Shown in pieces: positions 17,635 to 27,159 of a stretch of 64,000 nucleotides of DNA; position 1 is the first letter of the stretch; the number at the start of each line of letters is the position of its first letter. The notes below the pieces were generated by a model, which did no database searches, was not told where the DNA came from, and was given only the letters and a program-made list of their open reading frames with translations. This DNA comes from Halomonas sp. A40-4 (GTDB lineage: Bacteria > Pseudomonadota > Gammaproteobacteria > Pseudomonadales > Halomonadaceae), in contig NZ_CP065230.1 of assembly GCF_015767635.1 (NCBI RefSeq), positions 930,001 to 994,000 on the forward strand, given 5' to 3'. The position numbers and the translations under genes are program-made.

Positions 17635-19749
17635 ATGAAAAAAACACTCAGTTTACGTGCCATGTTGATAGGCCTGTTTCTGGCCGCCGTTATCGGTGCC
17701 GTTGTACTGGCCGTCACCGGCTGGGCAACCAATCAGCGCTTGATCGACTCACAGCGTTACATCACCAATGATGTGATGCCATTGCAGAATGCCAGTCGCG
17801 AAATGGTGTCGACGATGGGCGCTTTTGGCCAGCGTCATGCCGATCTGCTGGCGGCTGAAAGCGAAGCTGACATGGCTGACATTACCCCGCGGGAGACGCT
17901 TGATGAGCGTTTCAGCCAGGCGCGCAATGACCTGGCTGCCGACGATGCCGAAACCCAGTCAAGCCAGTTGGCCGCTCTCGATGAGCACTACCAGACCCTG
18001 CTGGAGAGCGATACTTCACTGCAAAACGTTCGTCAGGAAGAGCTTGCCCTGCAAGCACAGATGGATGAAAAGCTCGCCGAGATGCAGGCGCTGATCGGCG
18101 AGGTCATGAACAGTGCCGGCGATATTGCCGGAAGGACCGCGCTGGTTCAGGTGCGTGAACAACGTGCGCTTGAAGACCGCCTGAATGCCTGGCGCCAGGA
18201 CGGAATGACAACATTGCCTACCGGTCTGCTGGATAACCTGTTCAGCAATGAAGCCGATGTCACCCGGCTAAGCAGTGAAGTGCGCATTGCTGTGGCGATG
18301 CTCGCCGATTTGGGGCGACGCTTGATGCAGGTCGAAAGTGAAGATGAACTGGTCAATCTGCGCTATAACCAAATTGGTCAGCAAATTGGTTTGGCCCGCC
18401 AGTCGTTGGCAGGTATTACCCGTTCGCCAAGCACCGATACCGAGCAGATGGAACTGGTGAACGGGCTGGATGACATTATTGTCGAGCTGGAAAGCTTGAT
18501 GATCAGTGACGACAGTTCGGTTTATGCCTTACGCCAGCAGCAGTTGGACCGCCAGGCACAGGTCCAGAATGAGCTGAATAACGTCAGCCAGGCAATGGCG
18601 CAAATGGGCGACGCCTTGACAGACGTGGAAGCTTACGCGGTAGAGCAGGCCGACACTGCCGCTGCGCAGGCCGAAGCGCTGGCCAATGCAGGCCGTACGC
18701 TATTGATCGTTGTGACGCTTGTGGTCATTACGCTGCTGGCAATTTTCGGCTGGCGTACCATGGTACGGGTACTGGGGCCGCTGACGACCATGCGTCGACA
18801 GATGGAAAATATCAGCGGTGCTGCCGGTGAAAGCGCTGATCTTTCCATGCGCCTGGATCTGCACCGTAACGACGAAGTCGGGCAAACGGCCCAGGCCTTC
18901 AACCGCATGATGGATACCTTTGAAGGGATGGTGGCGCAAATTCGCCAAAGCGCCGAGGCGATTGCCGCGAGTAGCCGACAGATTGCCTCGGGTAACGAAA
19001 ACCTTTCCCAGCGTACCGATCAACAGGCGGCTTCGCTGGCGGAAACCGCCTCCAGCCTTGAGCAGATCACCGCGACGGTCAAGCAGACCGCCGATTATGC
19101 GGATCATGCCAAAGGCGCGAGCACCAGCGTTGACCAGCGCGCCCGTTCTGCTGGCGATGTCGCTCAACGGACCACCGAGGCGATGGGTAACATTCGCGAA
19201 TCCAGCGAAAAAATCACCAGCATTATCAAGGCGATTGACGATATTGCCTTTCAGACCAACCTGCTGGCGCTGAATGCATCGGTGGAAGCGGCGCGGGCGG
19301 GCGAGCAGGGCCGCGGTTTTGCCGTGGTGGCCCAGGAAGTCCGCAAGCTGGCAGGGCGAAGCGCTGAGGAAGCGGCACAAATTCGCCATCTGGTCGACGA
19401 CAGCGTGGCCAAGGTCAGCGAAGGCGAGCACTTGGTCAACGCGTCCAGTACCCACCTCCAGGAAATCGTCGATAGCCTGGGTGAAGTCACGCGCTACGTG
19501 ACGGAAATCGCTCAGGCGACCCATGAGCAGTCGTCCGGCATCGAGCAGATCAATCAGGCGATTGCCCAGTTGGATCAGGTGACCCACCAGAATGCCCGCC
19601 TGGTGCAGGAGGCTTCAACCGAAAGCCAGACGCTCGACGAGCGAGCCGGCGACATGAACCTGCTGGTAAGCCGATTCCGGGTTGGTGAAGACGCCGGTCA
19701 ACGGCATTTATCACTGCCGGAGCAAAAGGCCGCGCCTCGCCTCAGCTAA
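17635..19749 (+). CDS. Methyl-accepting chemotaxis protein with a very large helical sensor domain
   Basis: The 704-residue receptor has TM1 (about 8-29), a roughly 320-residue all-helical periplasmic domain, TM2 (about 352-373), HAMP (374-428) and a signalling domain with the conserved hairpin tip [26 protein letters not shown] (from about residue 534, core E-A-A-R-A-G-E). The sensor is twice the length of a four-helix bundle and resembles the TorS-type helical bundle, which binds a type I periplasmic protein. The gene just upstream encodes exactly such a protein. The C-terminus (APRLS) lacks the WxxF pentapeptide that tethers CheR/CheB, unlike the other two MCPs here. Confidence 0.93.
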   Translation: MKKTLSLRAMLIGLFLAAVIGAVVLAVTGWATNQRLIDSQRYITNDVMPLQNASREMVSTMGAFGQRHADLLAAESEADMADITPRETLDERFSQARNDLAADDAETQSSQLAALDEHYQTLLESDTSLQNVRQEELALQAQMDEKLAEMQALIGEVMNSAGDIAGRTALVQVREQRALEDRLNAWRQDGMTTLPTGLLDNLFSNEADVTRLSSEVRIAVAMLADLGRRLMQVESEDELVNLRYNQIGQQIGLARQSLAGITRSPSTDTEQMELVNGLDDIIVELESLMISDDSSVYALRQQQLDRQAQVQNELNNVSQAMAQMGDALTDVEAYAVEQADTAAAQAEALANAGRTLLIVVTLVVITLLAIFGWRTMVRVLGPLTTMRRQMENISGAAGESADLSMRLDLHRNDEVGQTAQAFNRMMDTFEGMVAQIRQSAEAIAASSRQIASGNENLSQRTDQQAASLAETASSLEQITATVKQTADYADHAKGASTSVDQRARSAGDVAQRTTEAMGNIRESSEKITSIIKAIDDIAFQTNLLALNASVEAARAGEQGRGFAVVAQEVRKLAGRSAEEAAQIRHLVDDSVAKVSEGEHLVNASSTHLQEIVDSLGEVTRYVTEIAQATHEQSSGIEQINQAIAQLDQVTHQNARLVQEASTESQTLDERAGDMNLLVSRFRVGEDAGQRHLSLPEQKAAPRLS

Positions 19750-19759
19750 CGCGTACGCT

Positions 19760-19798
19760 CTACCCACCGTCATCACAGTATGTGGAGATGGTGGGTAG
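19760..19798 (+). terminator. Hairpin after the large MCP gene
   Basis: CTACCCACCGTC pairs with GATGGTGGGTAG (12 bp, one G-U) around a 15-nt loop, 11 bp past the stop codon. A second small hairpin, GTAGTA/TACTAC, follows at 19800-19816. The U-tract is weak. Confidence 0.55.
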
Positions 19799-19941
19799 TG
19801 TAGTAATGGCCTACTACCCGTCTTTTACCCACGCTTGCTACGCTCAATACACACGCGACTCCGCGTGGTAACGCTATCTTGAGCAATGCGGTTGTTGATT
19901 AATGATTGATAACCTCGTTGCTGATAACAAGGAGACTTGAG

Positions 19942-20511
19942 ATGAGCAGCAAGCGCATTTTAATGATTACCGGCGACTTCACCGAGGATTATGAAACCAT
20001 GGTGCCGTTCCAGGCGCTAATGGCGGTGGGCCACCAGGTAGATGCGGTATGCCCCGACAAAAAAGCGGGGGATAGCGTGGCGACGGCGATCCATGATTTC
20101 GAAGGCGACCAGACCTACACCGAAAAACCCGGCCACCGATTCGCGCTCAACGCGACCTTCGCCGATATCGATCCGGCGGATTACGATGCCTTGGTGGTGC
20201 CCGGTGGTCGTGCGCCGGAGTATCTTCGCCTGAACAAGCAAGTGCTCACCATGGTGCAGCACTTTTTCGAGGCCGATAAACCGGTAGCAGCGATCTGCCA
20301 CGGTGCGCAGCTGCTAGCGGCTGCCAAGGTGCTGGACGGCAGGCAGTGCTCCGCTTATCCGGCTTGTCAGCCCGAGGTAGAGCTTGCCGGGGGGCGCTTC
20401 GCCAACCTGGAGGTGACCGATGCAGTAACCGACGGCAATCTGGTGACCGCGCCCGCATGGCCTGCACACCCTGCCTGGCTGGCCCAGTTCATGGCGGTAC
20501 TGGATCGCTGA
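19942..20511 (+). CDS. DJ-1/PfpI family protein
   Basis: The 189-residue protein has the DJ-1/PfpI fold markers: [11 protein letters not shown] near the N-terminus with the conserved acidic residue, [11 protein letters not shown] (about 86-96), and the nucleophile elbow [10 protein letters not shown] with C119-H120. Members act as glyoxalase III/deglycase-like or general stress proteins; which applies here is not visible. GGAGACTTGAG precedes the ATG. It is a single-gene unit ending in a strong hairpin. Confidence 0.9.
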   Translation: MSSKRILMITGDFTEDYETMVPFQALMAVGHQVDAVCPDKKAGDSVATAIHDFEGDQTYTEKPGHRFALNATFADIDPADYDALVVPGGRAPEYLRLNKQVLTMVQHFFEADKPVAAICHGAQLLAAAKVLDGRQCSAYPACQPEVELAGGRFANLEVTDAVTDGNLVTAPAWPAHPAWLAQFMAVLDR

Positions 20512-20535
20512 CATCATCGCCGCCCAACGATCATC

Positions 20536-20560
20536 CTACGCCCAGGTTATCTGGGCGTAG
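20536..20560 (+). terminator. Perfect 10-bp hairpin after the DJ-1/PfpI gene
   Basis: CTACGCCCAG and CTGGGCGTAG pair perfectly around the 5-nt loop GTTAT, 24 bp after the stop codon. No long U-run follows. Confidence 0.6.
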
Positions 20561-20612
20561 TCCTGTATGGCGGCTATGCTGGAAACATGAATCACGGTGA
20601 AGAGACGGTGTG

Positions 20613-20975
20613 ATGTGCAAACTGTTTATCGATGCAGACCCCACGCTTTGGCAAAGCGCCAGCCACTCACTGCGCATTGACGGCATGGTGACCAGCGTAC
20701 GTCTGGAGAATTATTTCTGGCAGATACTCGGTGAAATTGCCCGGCGTGACGGTATGAACACGGCGCAAATGATCACGCGGCTGTATCACGAGTCCATAGC
20801 CGCCGGGCATGATGCGGGCAACTTCACGTCGTTTTTGCGCGTATGTGCGCTACGCTACCAGGCCTTACAGTTAAGCGGGGATATACCGCAAAATCTGGAG
20901 GTGCCGATTGCGTCGCTGGATGCCGAGCAGATGGTTTGTCGCGACACTATTCCACAGGCAAAGCAGGTCCACTGA
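20613..20975 (+). CDS. Ribbon-helix-helix domain protein (RHH_4 type)
   Basis: The 120-residue protein contains the RHH_4-like core MVTSVRLENYFWQILGEIARRDGMNTAQMITRLYHES (residues about 26-62; key features are the basic strand VRLE, W, and the second helix with the T-A-Q turn). These short proteins are predicted DNA binders of the Arc/MetJ class with unknown targets. Translation probably begins at the ATG; a GTG directly before it is in frame. It is convergent with the DUF1499 gene. Confidence 0.75.
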   Translation: MCKLFIDADPTLWQSASHSLRIDGMVTSVRLENYFWQILGEIARRDGMNTAQMITRLYHESIAAGHDAGNFTSFLRVCALRYQALQLSGDIPQNLEVPIASLDAEQMVCRDTIPQAKQVH

Positions 20976-20979
20976 CGCT

Positions 20980-21747
20980 CTATTCAAATCGCTCACCCAG
21001 GCGATCAAGGAAGGTTTCAATGCGTAATGCGTTGGTACCGACATCGCTTGCGCCCAGCCGCGACGCCGAGCGCATATCCACTCGTACGCCGTTTTCCTGC
21101 TCGGTCAGGCGAATCACCACGTCATCCTTGAAGCCAAACCAGGGGGTGGTGGCCGTTGCCTCAATGGTATTATCAGTCATCGTTTCAATCTGCCAGCCAG
21201 CGGCTTCCACTTCTGCCTGAGCCGCGCCAAGAACGCTCGGCGCTGGTGCCGATACCACGAGAGGCTCCACCTCAGGGTAAGCTTCCTGTTGTTGGCGGGC
21301 GGTTTCTTCACCGGGATAATCAACGGCGTTGGGCGCGGCGTCTCTGGCATCGCGCAAGGCATCAAAGGCCGGTGGGTTCTGCGTGTCGGTGGTAATATCA
21401 TGAATCATCGGTGCCTGCTGAGCACGCTGCCAATGCTGCCACGGCAAATAAAGCAGCGCGACGGTGCCCGAAAAGACGACAATCGCCACGACACCCGCGC
21501 CAAAGCGGCGGGTCATCGCGCCGGCGATCAGCAGTAGTAGGCTCAGCGCCCCGGCAGCAGCGGCCACGTACACACCATAGCGCAGCAGGCTGAAGGCATC
21601 ACCGAGTGCGATGAGCTCCCAACGGTAAGCGGGGCCTGCCAGGCCCATCAGTATGGCGGCCCCGAGCAGAGCAAGCACGCTCAGCCATGCCAATAGGGTA
21701 GGCCATTTGCCCCCTTTCGGGTGCTGAGCGCTTGATTGTGTTGCCAT
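20980..21747 (-). CDS. DUF1499 membrane-anchored protein
   Basis: The 255-residue protein has three predicted membrane helices (about residues 16-37, 50-76 and 82-102) followed by a soluble DUF1499 domain (about 105-255) with conserved NPPAFDALRDAR and the TPWFGFKDDVVIRL segment. The function of the family is not known. The C-terminal domain would face the periplasm or cytoplasm depending on topology, which I cannot fix. It lies 4 bp from the convergent RHH gene. Confidence 0.8.
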   Translation of the reverse strand: MATQSSAQHPKGGKWPTLLAWLSVLALLGAAILMGLAGPAYRWELIALGDAFSLLRYGVYVAAAAGALSLLLLIAGAMTRRFGAGVVAIVVFSGTVALLYLPWQHWQRAQQAPMIHDITTDTQNPPAFDALRDARDAAPNAVDYPGEETARQQQEAYPEVEPLVVSAPAPSVLGAAQAEVEAAGWQIETMTDNTIEATATTPWFGFKDDVVIRLTEQENGVRVDMRSASRLGASDVGTNALRIETFLDRLGERFE

Positions 21748-21852
21748 GCCTTTCTCCCAGCGTTCAAAGCGTTAATATATTCAGGATATCTTCAGCATAA
21801 CCAGCTATTGATCGGTATGCCTGTTTTCCCGACCAGAGAGCCTCTGACCACG

Positions 21853-22209
21853 ATGACCCAGCACGATACCTACACCACGATGGCAAAACAGGTGCGCACA
21901 TTGCTGGCAAACGCACCTCGCGATGCATTGCCCATGACCTATCAGCAGGTGGCGAACGCGCTAGGGCTTACGCCACCCCGTACTATCCAGCGCGTTGCTC
22001 AGGCGCTCGAGCAACTCATGGAAGAGGATGTGGCCGCCGGTCAGCCAATGGTCGCGGCATTAGTCGTCAGTCGCCAAGGTGCCGGTCTTCCCGCCGCTGG
22101 CTTTTTTGATCAGGCGGTGGCTCTGGGGCGTTTCCCTGCCGACGCCCGCCAACATGAAGCGTTATATATCGCTGAGCGTGACAGGGCGCTTGAATCTCGA
22201 CATGCTTGA
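21853..22209 (+). CDS. Hypothetical protein with a possible winged-helix segment
   Basis: The 118-residue frame begins at MTQHDTYTTMAKQVRTLL. I do not recognise a family. The middle, ALPMTYQQVANALGLTPPRT (about residues 29-48), looks like a helix-turn-helix of the alkyltransferase-like or MarR type. Near the C-terminus is the segment GQPMVAALVVSRQGAGLPAAG. It may be a small DNA-binding or nucleic-acid repair-related protein. Upstream in-frame ATGs exist but add sequence overlapping the divergent DUF1499 start. Confidence 0.5.
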   Translation: MTQHDTYTTMAKQVRTLLANAPRDALPMTYQQVANALGLTPPRTIQRVAQALEQLMEEDVAAGQPMVAALVVSRQGAGLPAAGFFDQAVALGRFPADARQHEALYIAERDRALESRHA

Positions 22210-22236
22210 ATTTCGAAACGACCCGTTGCAACCACG

Positions 22237-22449
22237 CTATCCTTTGCGCAGTGGGTCGAGCAGGCCGCTCAGGCCGTTATGGTCGATCTCATGCATTAAA
22301 TGTAGCAGTTGACCGATTTCGCCGGTTGGAAAACCCTCCCGCGCAAACCAGTTCAGGTAGGGCCCGGGCAAGTCGGCAATAAGCCAGCCTTCATATTTGC
22401 CGAAGGGCATTTTACGTGTCACCAGCTTTTCCAAGTCTTCTGGGTTCAC
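22237..22449 (-). CDS. DUF3820 family small protein
   Basis: The 70-residue protein matches the DUF3820 pattern: MPFGKYEGWLIADLPGPYLNWFAREGFPTGEIGQLL (residues 14-49; key residues P-F-G-K-Y-G, D-L-P, Y-L-W). The family is annotated as putative quorum-sensing-regulated virulence factors, a label with little experimental basis. The start codon is GTG. It is convergent with the preceding gene. Confidence 0.82.
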   Translation of the reverse strand: MNPEDLEKLVTRKMPFGKYEGWLIADLPGPYLNWFAREGFPTGEIGQLLHLMHEIDHNGLSGLLDPLRKG

Positions 22450-22631
22450 CTGTTGATTCCTATAACGCTTGATGGAAGCACCTTTTATCGTTTCAAAACG
22501 CTATTATCAACGCGTAATGGATTTTATTTTTGTACGGCGCGCTCTAGGATAAGGCAATTCAGCCTGGCTGGCGCAAGGCGTTAGCCAACCCAAAAGTGGT
22601 ATGAACACAACTCACCTTTCAGGAGATAACC

Positions 22632-23057
22632 ATGAGCCTTTCCCCGTTTCATCTGGCGATTCCCGTCTACGACCTGAATGCCGCGCGGGCGTTTTATAAC
22701 GATGTGTTTGGTTTGTCTGAGGGTCGCTCAAGCGATCACTGGGTCGACTTCAACTTCTTTGGTCACCAGTTGGTGATCCATGAACACCCCAAAACGCCAG
22801 GCCAGGAAGAGGTCCATACCAATCCGGTCGATGGCCACAATGTGCCGGTGCCGCATTTTGGTGTGGTGCTTGGCTGGGATGAATGGGAAGCCTTGGCAGA
22901 ACGCCTCAAGGCCCGTGATACCGACTTCGTGATTGAGCCTTATGTGCGTTTCAAGGGCGAAGTGGGCGAGCAGGCCACCATGTTCCTGCTCGACCCGTGT
23001 GGTAACGCGCTGGAGTTCAAGGCCTTCAAGGACATGAGCCAGCTATTCGCCAAATAG
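22632..23057 (+). CDS. VOC (glyoxalase/bleomycin resistance) family protein
   Basis: The 141-residue protein is a single vicinal-oxygen-chelate domain: [23 protein letters not shown] at the N-terminus (metal-ligand H near residue 7), HFGVVL in the middle (second His) and [10 protein letters not shown] (metal-ligand Glu) near the C-terminus. These are the usual metal ligands of VOC enzymes. The substrate is not determined. A strong AGGAG precedes the ATG. It stands alone. Confidence 0.88.
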   Translation: MSLSPFHLAIPVYDLNAARAFYNDVFGLSEGRSSDHWVDFNFFGHQLVIHEHPKTPGQEEVHTNPVDGHNVPVPHFGVVLGWDEWEALAERLKARDTDFVIEPYVRFKGEVGEQATMFLLDPCGNALEFKAFKDMSQLFAK

Positions 23058-23081
23058 CCCTTTTTTCGAGATAACACAGTC

Positions 23082-24002
23082 TCAAGAGCGCATGGCCTGC
23101 TCCTGGCGACGATGCTGCAACGGCGCGTCGCCAAAATAACGCTTATAGTCGCGGCTGAATTGCGGCACGCTACGGTAGCCCACCGCCTGTGCCGCCTGAC
23201 TGACGTTATGGTCGTCCTGAAGCAACAGCTGTTGGGCCTTGATCAACCGGAGTTGCTTGATGTACTGGGTCGGCGATGCGCGAGTAATTTGTTTGAAGTG
23301 CTGATGAAACGTCGAGGGACTCATACTCGCCTGCCGGGCTAGCTGATCAACGCTGTAATCATTGGCAAAATCGCGATGCAGCAACGACAGCACTTGAACG
23401 ATGCGTGCGTAATGTCCGTGGCCGCGCACCAATGCCTTGAGCGCCTGCCCCTGCTCTCCTTTCAGCGCCTCAAATACCACATCGCGTATCCGTGCGGTGC
23501 CCATTGTGTTGAGCTCTGAAGGCTCATGAAGGGCATGCACCAGACGTAATACGGCCGCCTGCATGCCTGGTGTCATGGCCACCGATGCCATGGGCAGCGT
23601 GGTCTGGCTGTGGCTGGGTGCATCGCCCATGGTGGTGACCATCTCGCTGAGCAGGGCTGGCTCCAATTGAATGGAAACCCCCAGCAAGGGCGCTTCAGGC
23701 GAGCCGTAGGTTTCACACTCGAACGGCAATGGCAGGGTTTGTACCAGATACTGGCCCGGGTCGTAATGAATTTCCCTGTCCCCCAGGTAGCCAATCTTAC
23801 GGCCCTGGGCGATGATAATCAGACTAGGCTGGTAAAGCAGCGGCGTTCGCGGTTGGTGGCGGTCAAGACTGAGGAGCGATACCCCGCTTAGCGCGGTAGG
23901 CGTCATGCCTTGCTGATAAACCAGTGGGGTAATCAATTCGGCCAGCTCGCTGATGACCGGTGTCTCCTCGCCGTCGTCAGGGTTGGCTACGTCGATCGGC
24001 AT
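23082..24002 (-). CDS. AraC-family transcriptional regulator
   Basis: The 306-residue protein has an N-terminal AraC_N cupin-like domain (about 25-180) and a C-terminal double helix-turn-helix (about 205-300) with YSVDQLARQASMSPSTFHQHFK and the second motif VSQAAQAVGYRSVPQFSRDYKRYFG. It is divergent from the zinc alcohol dehydrogenase gene, with about 200 bp between the starts. The layout mirrors E. coli yqhC-yqhD, where the AraC protein activates an aldehyde reductase in response to reactive aldehydes. Control of the neighbour is inferred from this. Confidence 0.9.
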   Translation of the reverse strand: MPIDVANPDDGEETPVISELAELITPLVYQQGMTPTALSGVSLLSLDRHQPRTPLLYQPSLIIIAQGRKIGYLGDREIHYDPGQYLVQTLPLPFECETYGSPEAPLLGVSIQLEPALLSEMVTTMGDAPSHSQTTLPMASVAMTPGMQAAVLRLVHALHEPSELNTMGTARIRDVVFEALKGEQGQALKALVRGHGHYARIVQVLSLLHRDFANDYSVDQLARQASMSPSTFHQHFKQITRASPTQYIKQLRLIKAQQLLLQDDHNVSQAAQAVGYRSVPQFSRDYKRYFGDAPLQHRRQEQAMRS

Positions 24003-24199
24003 GTCGGCCTCATGATAAAGTTTTGTTGATAGGATAATTATGACAGTTTTCTAAGGATCTTTTGTTATTTTATAGCAATTATATGGAGGATCATGCAAAA
24101 GTTTCGTAGATTCACTCATCGCTAAAAGCGCTCTTGAGGTCGATACTGGGAGCCAGTCCCTAGTTTTCAGGGAATCATCCGAACAAGGAGCTTTATTTG

Positions 24200-25246
24200 A
24201 TGAGCGAAGCAAAAGCCTACGCCGCCTTTTCTGCAGAAAAACCGCTAGCCCCGTTTACCTTTGACCGTCGCGAACCCCGCCCAGACGATGTCGCCATTGA
24301 TATCATGTACTGCGGCGTTTGCCATAGTGACCTGCATTTCGCCAAGAATGACTGGGGAATGACCCAGTACCCGATTGTGCCCGGTCACGAAATCGTCGGC
24401 CGCGTTACATCTGTTGGCGACAAGGTAAGCCGCTTCAAAGAAGGCGATATTGTCGGTGTTGGTTGTATGGTGGATTCCTGCCGTACCTGCTCGGCCTGCC
24501 AGGATGGCGTAGAACAATATTGCCTGAACGGGTTTACCATGACTTACGGTAGCGAGGACCGTCAGGATGGCACCATGACCCAGGGCGGTTACTCCAACAA
24601 GATCGTGGTCAGCGATCACTTTGTGATGAAAATGCCAGATGGCATTGACCTGGCGTCTGCGGCGCCGATCTTATGCGCCGGTATCACTACCTATTCGCCG
24701 CTCAAGCATCACGGTGTGGGTGAAGGCCACAAGGTGGGCGTCATCGGCATGGGCGGCCTGGGCCATATGGGCGTCAAACTGGCCAAAGCGCTGGGCGCTG
24801 AAGTCACCGTGTTTACCCGCTCGGACGCCAAGGTAGAAGAAGCCAAGCGCAACGGTGCGGATCATGTTGTGGTATCCAGCGACCAGGCACAGATGGACAC
24901 CGTGGCAGAGACCTTCGATTTCATGCTCGACACCGTGCCGGTCCAGCACGATATCAACCCATATCTGGCGTCTCTCAAGTACGACGGCACACACATCATT
25001 GTGGGTCTGTTGGAGCCCATTGAGCCGGCCATTGAAGGTTTCAATCTGGTCTTCAAACGCCGCGTGGTCGCCGGGTCGCTGATTGGCGGCATTGCGGAAA
25101 CCGAGGAAGTGCTGCAGCTGTGTGCCGACCAGGGGATTACCTGCGATGTTGAAATGCTGGATATCAACAACATCAATGAAGGTTTTGAGCGCATGGAAAA
25201 AGGCGATGTTCGCTACCGTTTTGTCATCGACATGGCAACCATCTAA
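24200..25246 (+). CDS. NADP-type zinc alcohol dehydrogenase (YahK/CAD-like)
   Basis: The 348-residue enzyme has catalytic zinc ligands C41 and H63-E64 (GVCHSDLH, VPGHE), four structural-zinc cysteines in CMVDSCRTCSACQDGVEQYC (about 92-111), and the Rossmann motif GMGGLGHMGVKLAKALGA. The set resembles [32 protein letters not shown] aldehyde reductases such as YahK. It would reduce aldehydes to alcohols in the cytoplasm. AAGGAG precedes the ATG; a TTG one codon upstream is less likely. It is probably activated by the divergent AraC protein and ends in a strong terminator. Confidence 0.92.
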   Translation: MSEAKAYAAFSAEKPLAPFTFDRREPRPDDVAIDIMYCGVCHSDLHFAKNDWGMTQYPIVPGHEIVGRVTSVGDKVSRFKEGDIVGVGCMVDSCRTCSACQDGVEQYCLNGFTMTYGSEDRQDGTMTQGGYSNKIVVSDHFVMKMPDGIDLASAAPILCAGITTYSPLKHHGVGEGHKVGVIGMGGLGHMGVKLAKALGAEVTVFTRSDAKVEEAKRNGADHVVVSSDQAQMDTVAETFDFMLDTVPVQHDINPYLASLKYDGTHIIVGLLEPIEPAIEGFNLVFKRRVVAGSLIGGIAETEEVLQLCADQGITCDVEMLDINNINEGFERMEKGDVRYRFVIDMATI

Positions 25247-25282
25247 CGCCTTGCCGTTAGTCCAACGCTAGCTTACGTGACT

Positions 25283-25321
25283 GCCCGGTGATGAGCTTTC
25301 TGCCCATCACCGGGCTTTTTT
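25283..25321 (+). terminator. Rho-independent terminator of the alcohol dehydrogenase gene
   Basis: GCCCGGTGATG pairs with CATCACCGGGC (11 bp, perfect) around an 11-nt loop and is followed directly by six T residues. Confidence 0.92.
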
Positions 25322-25354
25322 GTGAGACTAACGTCTAAATTTTCCTAATGTGAC

Positions 25355-25381
25355 TTCATTTTCGGCGTTGCCTGCCGATAG
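25355..25381 (+). promoter_or_regulatory. Sigma-28-like promoter of the second MCP gene
   Basis: TTCATTTT, an 11-bp spacer and GCCGATAG match the flagellar promoter pattern TAAAGTTT-N11-GCCGATAA in five and seven of eight positions. It lies 41 bp before the MCP start codon and just after the upstream terminator. Confidence 0.55.
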
Positions 25382-25422
25382 GCCTTGATACCTATTCTTA
25401 AAAACCCCAAGGGATCAACAGG

Positions 25423-27111
25423 ATGAAGCACCTCTCGATTAAATGGAGCCTGACCGCCGCGCTGGTTATCTTACTGCTGATGATTGGGCTGATTGGCGGG
25501 CTGGGCTTCTATTCGAACACCACCAGCGAAAATGCGTTGAACGAGCTGGCCATCAACAACGGAGAGTTGGCCAACGCCGCCAACCGCACCCAGGTCAACG
25601 CATTGCGCGCCCAGATTTTTCTCGATCGCTATGCCAGCTTCAGCATGCAAGGGAACCCGGCAAAAGGCCAGGAGAGCCAGGCGATGGCCCAGGCCGCCAT
25701 TGAGGCCGCCGACGAGCGTTTCGAGCAGTTCCGACAGGTTGAGCTTGCCGAGGATGATCCTCGCAATGAGTACGTTGACGAGATGGTATCGACCTACGAT
25801 GCGTTCGTGACCGAGGGCATTAAACCTCTGCTGGAGGCAGCACCGTTCCAAGTCCAGCGCAGCCAGGAAGAGTTAAGCGAGCTGGGTATCGCCTTCGACG
25901 ATGCCATGCAGGCGTTCACCCATTATGCCAATCAGCGCAGCGACGAAATGCTGGTCGAGGTTTCTTCGCTGAACCGTATCGTCGGCATTATCGCCATTGT
26001 CCTGTTGGTCGCGGCCGTACTGGCGACGCTGATCATGCGCATGGTGATTGTTCGCGGACTGGTCACGCCGCTGCGAGAGGCGGTGGAGCACTTCGAGCGT
26101 ATCGCCAGCGGCGACTTGACTGCCGACATCGAGGACCGGGGACGTAACGAGGTAGGTCAGCTTTATAAAGGGTTGGCCTATATGCAGACCAAGCTTAAAT
26201 CGTTGGTGGTCTCGCTGCGCGAAAGCAGCGATAGCGTATTCAGTGGTACTGGGGATATTTCCGCAGGCAGCCAGGACCTTTCCGCACGTACGGAACAGCA
26301 GGCTTCCGCACTTCAGCAAACCGCCTCCAGCATGGAGCAAATGGCCACCGCGGTGAGCCGCAATACCGAAACCGCCCAAGAGGCAGATCAGCTGTCGGTG
26401 TCGGCTTCGCAGTCAGCGGAAAGTGGCGGCAAGGAAGTGGCCCATACGGTGCAACTGATGCGTGATATTGCCACCAGTGCCGAGCGCGTTAACGACATCA
26501 TTGGCGTGATCGACTCAATTGCCTTTCAAACCAATATTCTGGCATTGAACGCTTCGGTAGAAGCGGCGCGGGCTGGCGAACAGGGGCGCGGATTTGCCGT
26601 GGTTGCCAGCGAAGTGCGCCAGTTGGCAAGCCGCAGTGCCGAATCGGCTAAAGAAATCCGCCAACTGATCGAGGCCACCACCGGCCAGATTCATCAGGGT
26701 GCGCAACAGGCCGAGAGAAGCGGTGAAACGATCAATGACACCGTGGATTCCATCCGCCAGGTCACCACCCTGGTAAGCGAAATCTCCACCGCCACGCGGG
26801 AACAGAACAACGGCATCGAACAGATAAACGCCGCCTTGACTGAAATGGACTCGGTGACCCAGCAAAATGCCGCGCTGGTGCAGCAAACCAATGTGGCCGC
26901 TGCCTCGCTGGAAGGTCAGGCAAAACAGCTTGCCGCCCTGATGGCCACCTTCCGCCTGGAAGAGGGCGGTGCTGCGCTGTCCAGCGCTGATACTCGCAAG
27001 CCGGATGTCTCGCAGCCGAACGCCACACTGGCGGCGCCGGGTTCAGAACCCCCACGCAGCAAGCAGACAGCGACGGCGCAACAGGATAACGATGATTGGG
27101 ACGAGTTCTAG
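25423..27111 (+). CDS. Methyl-accepting chemotaxis protein with CheR-binding tail
   Basis: The 562-residue receptor has TM1 (about 10-30), a periplasmic helical domain of about 150 residues, TM2 (about 184-207), HAMP (208-260) and the MCP signalling domain with the tip [24 protein letters not shown] (from about residue 365). It ends in DDWDEF, which fits the xWxxF pentapeptide that recruits CheR/CheB in high-abundance receptors. The sensor looks like a four-helix-bundle type; its ligand is unknown. It is expressed alone, between two terminators. Confidence 0.94.
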   Translation: MKHLSIKWSLTAALVILLLMIGLIGGLGFYSNTTSENALNELAINNGELANAANRTQVNALRAQIFLDRYASFSMQGNPAKGQESQAMAQAAIEAADERFEQFRQVELAEDDPRNEYVDEMVSTYDAFVTEGIKPLLEAAPFQVQRSQEELSELGIAFDDAMQAFTHYANQRSDEMLVEVSSLNRIVGIIAIVLLVAAVLATLIMRMVIVRGLVTPLREAVEHFERIASGDLTADIEDRGRNEVGQLYKGLAYMQTKLKSLVVSLRESSDSVFSGTGDISAGSQDLSARTEQQASALQQTASSMEQMATAVSRNTETAQEADQLSVSASQSAESGGKEVAHTVQLMRDIATSAERVNDIIGVIDSIAFQTNILALNASVEAARAGEQGRGFAVVASEVRQLASRSAESAKEIRQLIEATTGQIHQGAQQAERSGETINDTVDSIRQVTTLVSEISTATREQNNGIEQINAALTEMDSVTQQNAALVQQTNVAAASLEGQAKQLAALMATFRLEEGGAALSSADTRKPDVSQPNATLAAPGSEPPRSKQTATAQQDNDDWDEF

Positions 27112-27125
27112 CAAAGCGTAAGGCG

Positions 27126-27153
27126 CGTCCCCGCCTCAAGCGAGGCGGGGACG
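27126..27153. terminator. Convergent GC-rich hairpin
   Basis: CGTCCCCGCCTC pairs perfectly with GAGGCGGGGACG (12 bp) around AAGC, between the MCP stop and the stop of the opposite methyltransferase gene. Confidence 0.75.
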
Positions 27154-27159
27154 GGCGGG

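Noticed and set aside
18700..19587. 295-codon minus-strand frame opposite the large MCP gene
   Set aside because: Antisense to the highly conserved MCP signalling domain. Similar shadow frames occur opposite the other MCPs, so it is a composition artefact.
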